Positions 13,586-20,342 of a stretch of DNA of 23,711 bases are shown in pieces. The notes under the pieces are model-generated. The model was not told the DNA's origin. It saw only the letters and a list, made by a program, of their open reading frames with translations, and searched no databases. Position 1 is the first letter of the stretch. Every line of letters begins with the position of its first letter. A program made the translations under genes and the position numbers. Source of the DNA: CAZYSK01 sp964649415 (GTDB lineage: Bacteria > Chloroflexota > Anaerolineae > B4-G1); NCBI GenBank assembly GCA_964649415.1, contig CAZYSK010000086.1, forward strand, positions 1-23,711, read 5' to 3'.

Positions 13586-14791
13586 TTACACACGCAGACG
13601 GTCCCTGACCCAGCCCAGCATGGGGGTCATTTCTTCGCCTGGCTCTGGCAGCCGCTCGGGCCGGGTGAGCGCAAAGGCGAAGTCCTCGATCCGGGCCGTG
13701 ACCTCGGAATCGGGATGCCCGACTATCAGGGGAACTCCCCGATTGAGCGATGGGATGAAGATCTCAGGGGAAAACGGCAGTTCCAGGTCTATCGGCCTAC
13801 GCAGGGCTGACTCGATTCTCTTCCGGGGCAGGCCGTGGCGCTGGAACGTCCAGTTAAGCACGAGTTTGATCTTGTCATCGGGATAGCCGAGGCTGGAGAA
13901 GACGCCGAGTGCTCCGGCCGTGGCTCTCACTGATGCGATCTCGGGTGCCAGAGTGAGCAAGACGTGATCGGCGTGATCGAGGGCGGTTAGGGTGATCTCC
14001 TGGAAATCGCTGGTCAGATCTGCTACCAGATGCGGGTAGAGATCCTTGAGCATGGGCAGAAGGACGTTTACATGCCCGGCGGAAACCGTCTCTGCCTCCT
14101 CGGGGTTCATCGGGGCCGGCAGGATGCGTACGCCGGTGGGGTGCCGGATCAGGGATCTCTCCACTATCTCTTCGTCCAATTCAGCCGGCTCACGGCGACC
14201 CAGGTTTTCGATGCCAGCCTTGGAGCGGGAGTTGAACATGAGAGCCACCTGGCCCATGGTCAGCGCCAGGTCAAGCAAGGGAACGTCGTTGCCCCACAGT
14301 CCGGCAACCGCCACGGCTAGGTTCGCGGCCAGGGATGTCACGCCGACGCCGCCCCGGAGGCTGAAGACGGCGATGAGTTGCCCGGTTTGGCTAAGCGCGT
14401 ACTGCGCCCCCTGTGTCCGGCGGAGGAGTACTTTCAGGCGGGCGAACAACTCAGCCGTGTCCACGGGTTTGACCAGGTAGTCATCGGCCCCGGCTTCGAA
14501 ACCGGCCACCTTGGCCTCAATGCCTCCCCGCGTGGTGAGCATGATGACGGGTGTGTGGGCACTGGTCGCTATCTCCCGCAGCGCGCGGCAAACCTGATAG
14601 CCGCTCATACCGGGCATAACCACGTCGAGGGTGATGGCGTCGGGCTGCCAGGTTGCGGCTAGTTTCAGCGCTTGCTCTCCGCTGTTCACCGTTTGGACCT
14701 GATAGCCTGCCCCTTGCAGCGCGTCGCCAACGACGCGCGTCTGAAGGGGACTGTCGTCCACAACAAGGATCTTGTAATTCTCGGGTGTCAC
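13586..14791 (-). CDS. Response regulator receiver fused to CpaE/MinD-like ATPase domain
   Basis: 401 residues. The receiver domain (1-125) has the acidic pocket VDD (11-13), phospho-acceptor D56 in ITLDVVMPG and K108 in VKPVD. A CpaE/TadZ-type P-loop domain (~138-385) follows; such proteins help localise type IV/Flp pili. The nucleotide motif reads SLRGGVGVTS (144-153): the MinD-family signature lysine is Arg and the P-loop Lys is Val. LLDLALTMGQ keeps only one of the usual Asp residues. ATP binding may therefore be weak or absent. The start is GTG 14791, well spaced after AGGAGAA; the upstream extension to 14839 lacks support. No pilus genes are in the window, so the target is unknown. It lies between the hybrid kinase and the HPt protein on the same strand. 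Confidence 0.88.
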   Translation of the reverse strand: MTPENYKILVVDDSPLQTRVVGDALQGAGYQVQTVNSGEQALKLAATWQPDAITLDVVMPGMSGYQVCRALREIATSAHTPVIMLTTRGGIEAKVAGFEAGADDYLVKPVDTAELFARLKVLLRRTQGAQYALSQTGQLIAVFSLRGGVGVTSLAANLAVAVAGLWGNDVPLLDLALTMGQVALMFNSRSKAGIENLGRREPAELDEEIVERSLIRHPTGVRILPAPMNPEEAETVSAGHVNVLLPMLKDLYPHLVADLTSDFQEITLTALDHADHVLLTLAPEIASVRATAGALGVFSSLGYPDDKIKLVLNWTFQRHGLPRKRIESALRRPIDLELPFSPEIFIPSLNRGVPLIVGHPDSEVTARIEDFAFALTRPERLPEPGEEMTPMLGWVRDRLRV

Positions 14792-14845
14792 TGATTGCTT
14801 CTCCTGTCTTGTTCTAGTTGGCTCGTAGCGCCCGTCCATGCGATC

Positions 14846-14929
14846 CCCCGCTTCAGCGGGGCGTCCGGATCTGACGCGCGCCGACGGCGCGCGCCATCAG
14901 AATGGTGCCTCTGTCACGATGATCGTCCT
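14846..14929 (+). repeat. Three adjacent palindromes, including palindromic element copy 8
   Basis: CCCCGCT-TC-AGCGGGG (14846-14861), then GCGCGCC-GAC-GGCGCGC (about 14876-14892), then the element at 14894-14920 starting CCATCAGAATGGTGCC. The element's flanks do not match, so its target duplication is lost or absent. Its 3' end provides the last residues and TGA stop of the hybrid kinase gene (14914). The block fills the gap between that gene and the REC-CpaE gene and could act as a terminator. Confidence 0.85.
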
Positions 14930-17900
14930 TCTCTGTTACCAAGGGCGAGCGACTCCAGTCGCCGCATTTCTGCGAGCAGGGATTGTGGCGTCAGTGTGAT
15001 TTTGCGCATCAAGCCCTGAATGTGATCATTGAGCAGCCTGCGCTCGACTCCATCGACGTCTCTGGCGGTCAGCACGGTGACCGGGATATCGGCCATCTCG
15101 GCGTCGGCGCGGATCTTCTCCAAGGTCTCGAAGCCACTCATGCCTGGCATCATCAAATCGAGCAGGATGGCATCGGGGTGTTCGCGACGTGCCAGGTCCA
15201 GGCCTTCCTTGCCGCTGTACGCTGGAACGAGGGTGCATGGCGCTGCACGCAGCATGTCTTGCAGCAGCGGGACCAGGTCGGGGTCATCGTCGACGACGAG
15301 TACCTTGAAGCGCTCCCGCGTGGGTTGGGGTGTTTCCAGCCGATGGAGCAGTTTCTGTAGGTCGTCCCGGTGTACGGGTTTGACCAGATAATCCACCGCG
15401 CCCATGCTCACTGCCAGTTCGGTCTGCAAATCGCTGTCCTCCAGTGCGGAGATCACCAGCACGGGGGTATCCTTGACGTTGGGGTCGGACTTGAGGGCGA
15501 GCAGTATATCCCAGCCGTCTCGATCGGGGAGCCCGATGTCCAGTGTGATCAGACCGGGCCTCAGTTCACGCACCCGCTCTACTGCGCCCGCACCGGCGTA
15601 GTGCTGAACGGGGACGTACCCTTCCTGGCGCATGTAAAGGGCGAGGAGATTGCTGAACTGACGATCATCCTCGATGATCAGCACAGTCTGCTTGGCCGAA
15701 GCGTCCGACGATGGCGTGCCCGAGTCCAGCCCGGCCTCCCCGGGTGATCCGGGTTGTTTTGCCGGCGGGCCGGCGAGGGGGAGCAGGAAGGAGAAGGTCG
15801 CGCCCTTCTGGAACTCGCTCTCCACCCAGATACGACCTCCGTGCATCTCCACCAGCCGCTTGCTGATGGCCAGCCCCAGCCCGGTGCCGGTCATCTCCCG
15901 CGTGGCGGTGCCGTCGGCCTGGCGGAATTCCTCGAAGATGATGCCCTGATCCTCGGGCTTGATCCCGATGCCGGTGTCGATCACAGAGAAGAGCATGGTC
16001 GCCGGATCGGCCAGGCGACACGAAAGGGTGATGTTCCCCTCGATGGGAGTGAACTTGTGGGCGTTGCTGAGCAGGTTGAGCAGCACCTGCTTGATGCGAA
16101 AGCGGTCGGCCGTGAGGGCGGATGGATTCTCTGTCGCTTCTATGGTGAGTGTCTGAGACTTCTTCTCGATCAGGGGGGTGATCGTTGCCCGTACCTCACG
16201 GATCAAATCCGCTACCTCGAACGTGTCCGGTGCCAGTGTCATGCGTCCGGCCTCGATCTTGGACAGGTCAAGGATGTCGTTGATCAAGGCGAGGAGGTGT
16301 TCCCCACTGGCGTGGATATCGTGCACGCATTCCTTTTGCTCGGCGGGCATCGGGCCCACCAACTCGTCCAGCAGCACCTCGGAGAAGCCGATGATGGAGT
16401 TGAGCGGGGTACGGAGTTCGTGGCTCATGTTGGCGAGGAACTGGTCCTTGAGCCGGTCGAGCTCCTTGAGACGGACGTTGGCCACTTCGAGTGCTTCGGC
16501 GCGCTCTTGCAGCTCTACCCGAGCGGCCTCGACTTCTTCAAACAGCCGCGCTCGCTCGGTGAGCACAGCCAGGTTGTTGGCCAGGGTGCTTAGCAGGCGC
16601 TGGTCGTCTTCGGTGAACGCATTGACCTGAGGGCTCTCGACGTTGAGGACGCCAATGACCCACGGCCCGGCGGCCAGAGGCACGCACAGCTCGGAGCGCA
16701 CGTCAGAGGCCACCTCAATGTAGCGCGGGTCGAGGCGCACGTCGGGCACGAGGGCGGGTTCGCCGTGCCGGGCGACCCAGCCAGAGATTCCCTGGCCGGC
16801 CGCCAGGCGCAGGTCATCGACCATCTGCGGCGGGTAGCCGACGCTGGCCACCATGCGCAGTGTGTTGCTCTTCAGATCGAGCAGCATGAGGGTCACACGC
16901 GTGCCCACCATATCGGCGGCCAGCGCCTGGGCCGCGGCCTGGAGGGTCTCTTCCAGGCCGACACCGGAGGAAGCTGCCAGCGCCACGTCGTGGAGCAGGC
17001 GCAGTTCCCGCACGCGCTGGTGGGTCTCCTCGAAGAGCCGGGCGTTCTCCAGCGTGGCAGTGGCCTGGTGGATCAAGGTCTGGCCCGTCGTGATCTCGGC
17101 TTCTGTGAAGCGGCGTGAGCCTCTGCTGTCCCATATCTGGGCGAAGCCCGACACGCGTCCACCGCTTATCATGGGCAGGATGAGCGTGGCGCGTGCAGAC
17201 CCCCCGTTTTCTCCGAAAGGCCCGGTTTCTTCCGGCGCGTCGTCTGGCGTCATCTGCAGTGGGCGACGGTGGGCCAGGTCCTCCACGGTGATAGGCACGT
17301 CCGCCAGGGCGCTGGTTTGGCCGAGTGTTGAAGCTTGTTCGTCTTGGGCGGCATCGGAGGCGGCGTAGTGGGCGACGACGGTGGCGGTGGGGGTCTTGGC
17401 GATCGTTGCGGACACTGAGCCAGATGCGCGATCCAAACCTGCTGCGTCCGGCACGAGGGCGGTATCGTCCAGGCTGTATATCGTGATGCTGGTGCCGTTC
17501 AATATCTCGCACAGCGTGCGGGCCACGTAGGGCAGCAAGCGGCTCGCGTCGAGCGTGGAGGAGAGGGCCATACTCACGTCATGGAGCAGCGTCGCCTCGC
17601 GCAGTTGCGCCCGCGTCTGCTCGTACAGGCGCGAGTTCTCGATCGCCAGCGCCACCTGGTGGGCGAAGGCGAAGGCCAGACGGGCCGACTCCGCGTCGTA
17701 CGTATCGGGTTGGTGAGCGCCCACCGCCAGCATGCCGATGACTGTGTCTCGGGAGATGAGTGGCAGGCCCAGCCACGAGCGCACCTCCGCCGCCGACTCC
17801 ATCGGACGTCTCGCTTCAGCGGGGGCCTCGCGGCGTGCATCGGCCACGATGACCGGAGCGCGATCGCGTACCACCCGCTGCACCAGGGCAAGGTCTTCCA

Positions 17901-19575
17901 GGGACGCGGTGACCGCGGACATTGTGCCGGCAGGATGCCGGCGGTCCATACACCGTGCATTGGTGGAGGTTGATCGTTCGTCTGTCCGTGCGTCGATATC
18001 CCTGCCTTTAGCGGGAGGTTGCTCCATGCCTCGGGATGCGACGATTTGACAGCGGTCCCCGTGCTGCAGACCGATCGAGGCCACGTCGTAGGGCACGACG
18101 CGCTGGAGTTCATCCAGGACGCGGGCCAGGAGCTTGTCGAGGTGCAGCGTTGTGCTCAGTGCCTCGGCGGTGTCCAGCAGTGTCTGGGCAACCTCGCGCT
18201 CGTGCGCTACGTCCCGGAAGAGGCGGGCGTTCTCCACCGCCACGCCGATCTGCTGGCCGATGGCGATCAGCAGGTCGTAGTCGGCCTTGGAGACCGGGTG
18301 GGGCTTGGTGTCGAAGAGGCAGAAGGTGCCCAGAGAGCGACCCTTGTGGACAACCGGCGCGCCCGCGTAGGAGCCCAGTCCGGCCTCCAGCAGGTTGTGC
18401 ACGTCTACCGGTCCACCCTCGTGCAGGTCTTTCAACTCCAGGGGCTTGCCCTCTTGGTATACATAATCGCACAACGTGCCACATAGGCCGTGTTTTTCCA
18501 GGCGCTCGATCAGCGCTGGAGGCAGGCCCGAGTGACTGACAAGTGCGAGTGGTCCCCGCTGAAGCGGGGCGTCCGGTGAAGCGTGCGGTGAAGTGTCCGG
18601 CGAGGCGTCCTGCCGGACAGCGGGATTCGCTGCGAGAGCGACCAGCCCACCGGCGAAACCCAACGCCTGGACCGCCGATGAGAGGGCCTTGCCCAGCATG
18701 TCGTGCAACTCCAGCGAGCCGGACAGCGCCTCGGCGACGGCGTTGCGGGCCGTCAGTTCCCGGTTGTGGCGCTGCAGCGCCTGGTCGGCGAGTATCCGCT
18801 CGGTGATATCCCGCTTCACGGCGGCGTAGTTGACGATCTCGCCCGAAGCACCCTTGATGGGGAACACAGTGGCTTCCTCGTGGTATAGGCTGCCGTTCTT
18901 GCGCTTGTTGATGAATACCCCAGTCCAGGTGCCTCCAGCGGAGACCGTGTCCCAGAGCTTCTCGTAGAAGCCGCGATCCTGATGGCCGCTTTTCAGCATG
19001 CGTGGGTTCTGGCCCAGCGCCTCCGGTGCACTGTATCCGGTGACTTCCTCGAAGAACGGGTTCACGTACACGATGTCCCCGTTCAAATCGGTGATGACGA
19101 TCAATTCGGAGGCCTGTTCGATCACTGCCGCCAGGCGGGCGAGTTCCACCTCCGCGCGTCTCTTGTCCGCCAGCAGGCGTTGTTGGTTGACCACCCGCTC
19201 GATCACGGTGGGCAGCAACTCCAGGTATCCACCATCTGTGTCCTTGACGATGTAGTCGAGGGCTCCCAGCTTCATGGCCTCTACGGCGATCCGCTCATCG
19301 CCGCCGCCGGTGACCATGATGGTGGGCGGCAGCGGACCCTGCGAGGTGAGGGTGCGGATCACGCCCAATCCATCTTGGACGGGCATGGCCTGGTCTATGG
19401 CCAGCAAATCGTATTCGCCTGCGGCAGCCATGGCCAGCCCCTGCTCTCCATCGTGAGCGACATCGACGACGTAGCCCACGCGTTCCAGCTTCTTCTTGAA
19501 GAGACGGGCTAGCCCCGGATCGTCCTCCATGCAGAGGATACGGATTGGTTCGGACTCTGACGTTTTACCTGTCAT
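14914..19575 (-). CDS. Large hybrid histidine kinase (REC-PAS-GAF4-HisKA-HATPase-REC-REC)
   Basis: 1553-residue soluble sensor kinase without membrane segments. Domains in order: REC (~10-130, AIDQAMP); PAS (~145-262, VYVNPFFEEVTGYS); GAF1 (~285-455); GAF2 (~460-660); GAF3 (~663-860); GAF4 (~862-1030); HisKA (~1040-1105, NMSHELRTPLNS, phospho-His H1052); HATPase (~1150-1262, NLLSNAHKF, DTGIGI, GTGLGLAISKRLVEMHGG); REC (~1293-1415, TLDIGLPDRDG, VKPV); REC (~1423-1535, LLDLMMPGMSG, RKI in place of KP). GGAGG eight bases before the ATG at 19575 fixes the start. GAF1 contains a 12-bp tandem repeat translated as DASP-DTSP-HASP-DAP. GAF2 holds about 30 residues from hairpin repeats (ARTDERSTSTNARCMDRRHP). 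Phosphate probably flows from H1052 to the C-terminal RECs, then to the nearby HPt protein (inference). GAF ligands are unknown. Confidence 0.92.
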   Translation of the reverse strand: MTGKTSESEPIRILCMEDDPGLARLFKKKLERVGYVVDVAHDGEQGLAMAAAGEYDLLAIDQAMPVQDGLGVIRTLTSQGPLPPTIMVTGGGDERIAVEAMKLGALDYIVKDTDGGYLELLPTVIERVVNQQRLLADKRRAEVELARLAAVIEQASELIVITDLNGDIVYVNPFFEEVTGYSAPEALGQNPRMLKSGHQDRGFYEKLWDTVSAGGTWTGVFINKRKNGSLYHEEATVFPIKGASGEIVNYAAVKRDITERILADQALQRHNRELTARNAVAEALSGSLELHDMLGKALSSAVQALGFAGGLVALAANPAVRQDASPDTSPHASPDAPLQRGPLALVSHSGLPPALIERLEKHGLCGTLCDYVYQEGKPLELKDLHEGGPVDVHNLLEAGLGSYAGAPVVHKGRSLGTFCLFDTKPHPVSKADYDLLIAIGQQIGVAVENARLFRDVAHEREVAQTLLDTAEALSTTLHLDKLLARVLDELQRVVPYDVASIGLQHGDRCQIVASRGMEQPPAKGRDIDARTDERSTSTNARCMDRRHPAGTMSAVTASLEDLALVQRVVRDRAPVIVADARREAPAEARRPMESAAEVRSWLGLPLISRDTVIGMLAVGAHQPDTYDAESARLAFAFAHQVALAIENSRLYEQTRAQLREATLLHDVSMALSSTLDASRLLPYVARTLCEILNGTSITIYSLDDTALVPDAAGLDRASGSVSATIAKTPTATVVAHYAASDAAQDEQASTLGQTSALADVPITVEDLAHRRPLQMTPDDAPEETGPFGENGGSARATLILPMISGGRVSGFAQIWDSRGSRRFTEAEITTGQTLIHQATATLENARLFEETHQRVRELRLLHDVALAASSGVGLEETLQAAAQALAADMVGTRVTLMLLDLKSNTLRMVASVGYPPQMVDDLRLAAGQGISGWVARHGEPALVPDVRLDPRYIEVASDVRSELCVPLAAGPWVIGVLNVESPQVNAFTEDDQRLLSTLANNLAVLTERARLFEEVEAARVELQERAEALEVANVRLKELDRLKDQFLANMSHELRTPLNSIIGFSEVLLDELVGPMPAEQKECVHDIHASGEHLLALINDILDLSKIEAGRMTLAPDTFEVADLIREVRATITPLIEKKSQTLTIEATENPSALTADRFRIKQVLLNLLSNAHKFTPIEGNITLSCRLADPATMLFSVIDTGIGIKPEDQGIIFEEFRQADGTATREMTGTGLGLAISKRLVEMHGGRIWVESEFQKGATFSFLLPLAGPPAKQPGSPGEAGLDSGTPSSDASAKQTVLIIEDDRQFSNLLALYMRQEGYVPVQHYAGAGAVERVRELRPGLITLDIGLPDRDGWDILLALKSDPNVKDTPVLVISALEDSDLQTELAVSMGAVDYLVKPVHRDDLQKLLHRLETPQPTRERFKVLVVDDDPDLVPLLQDMLRAAPCTLVPAYSGKEGLDLARREHPDAILLDLMMPGMSGFETLEKIRADAEMADIPVTVLTARDVDGVERRLLNDHIQGLMRKITLTPQSLLAEMRRLESLALGNREGRSS
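17812..18020 (+). repeat. Hairpin repeats within the GAF2 coding region
   Basis: CGCTTCAGCG (17812-17821) belongs to the AGCGGGG hairpin family. GCCGGCA-GGA-TGCCGGC (17926-17942) is a perfect 7-bp hairpin. Around 18003-18016, CTGCCTTTAGCGGG is a degenerate AGCGGGG hairpin. The stretch 17925-18020 encodes residues with no counterpart in typical GAF domains. Confidence 0.65.
18554..18616 (+). repeat. AGCGGGG hairpin plus 12-bp tandem repeat in GAF1 coding region
   Basis: CCCCGCT-GA-AGCGGGG (18554-18569) is followed by four imperfect 12-bp units of the type GCGTCCGGTGAA (about 18569-18616). On the minus strand they encode four-residue repeats (DASP, DTSP, HASP, DAP), so the insertion stays in frame. 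Confidence 0.85.
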
Positions 19576-19594
19576 GGGCAGGCCTCCCCTTTAG

Positions 19595-19742
19595 CGCTCG
19601 AGAGGCGGATGTTGCTGACCGCCGCGGCCGGTGCGTCCGCCCCGCAAACCTCTAGAGGCGGACATCGCCGACCGCTGCGGTCGGTGTGTCCGCCCCGCAA
19701 ACCTCTAGAGGCGGACATCGCCGACCGCTGCGGTCGGTGTGT
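19595..19742. repeat. 53-bp tandem palindromic repeat running into an assembly gap
   Basis: Units start at 19648 and 19701 (CCTCTAGAGG, itself a perfect palindrome), with a diverged unit before them (~19595-19647). Each unit contains a nested hairpin: GGCGGACA pairs with TGTCCGCC around the inner CCGACCGC-T-GCGGTCGG. The array is cut by the N run, so its true length is unknown. It lies between the hybrid kinase start and the end of the preceding response regulator gene; the first unit is just upstream of the kinase Shine-Dalgarno. Confidence 0.93.
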
Positions 19743-19842
19743 NNNNNNNNNNNNNNNNNNNNNNNNNNNNNNNNNNNNNNNNNNNNNNNNNNNNNNNNNN
19801 NNNNNNNNNNNNNNNNNNNNNNNNNNNNNNNNNNNNNNNNNN
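19743..19842. other. Assembly gap (100 N)
   Basis: Exactly 100 N, a conventional placeholder for unknown length. It removes the 3' end of the response regulator gene and an unknown number of 53-bp repeat units. Confidence 0.99.
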
Positions 19843-20284
19843 CCGCTTCGTCTGGCATCGTGACAACCGATAGGAACAGGCCGAGATGGCGGATCGCGTC
19901 CGAGAACTCGCGATAATCCACCGGCTTGGTGACGTAGACGCTGCAGCCGAGCTCGTAGCACCGCGACACCTCGCGAGCGTCGTCGGTGGTGGTCAGGATG
20001 ATCACCGGGATGCGTCTCGTTCGCTCTTCGGCCTTCATGCGCTTGAGCACCTGGTAGCCATCGAGCACCGGCAGGTTCAGATCCAGAAGCACCAACAGCG
20101 GTGAGGCGCGTTCGCTGCCAGCATACTCGCCCTGGCTGAGCACGTAGTCGAGGGCCTGTTGGCCGTCGCTGGCTATGATGATGTTATTCGCGACGTTCGA
20201 GCGGCGTAGGTTCTTCTCGACCAACCGGGCGTGGCCCGGATTGTCTTCCACAAGGAGAATGGTCACTTCTTGCGTTCTAGACAT
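19843..20284 (-). CDS. Rcp1-like response regulator, 3' end lost in gap
   Basis: Single-domain receiver of the type paired with phytochrome-like kinases. Acidic pair E13/D14, phospho-acceptor D68 in LLDLNLPVLDGYQ, LTTTDDAREV and K120 in VTKPVDY. ATG 20284 follows AAAGGA with good spacing. The sequence ends at MPDEA at the gap; its paralogue at 22941-23384 ends two residues after the matching MPD/VPD position, so only a few residues are probably missing. It has no output domain and so probably acts by protein contact or as a phosphate relay. It lies 53 bases after the stop of the GAF-PAS kinase, and a palindromic element fills most of that gap. Confidence 0.92.
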
Positions 20285-20297
20285 CGTCAATTCCTTT

Positions 20298-20342
20298 CAC
20301 GTCATCAACCTTACAAAGACGCCATTCCGATGGCGCGTCATG
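20298..20342 (-). repeat. Palindromic element, copy 9, between kinase and regulator
   Basis: The element in reverse orientation occupies 20307-20333. Flanks CACGTCATC (20298-20306) and CGCGTCATG (20334-20342) match at 7 of 9. The right flank contains the kinase's TGA stop. Without the 36 bp, the kinase stop would be 17 bases from the regulator's ATG instead of 53. Confidence 0.9.

Noticed and set aside
13369..13593. 74-aa minus-strand frame after the REC-CpaE gene
   Set aside because: A different frame of the same region gives TPR-like sequence on both sides of the element, which explains it better.
15754..16593. 279-aa plus-strand reading frame
   Set aside because: Opposite the HisKA/HATPase part of the hybrid kinase; an antisense shadow in GC-rich sequence.
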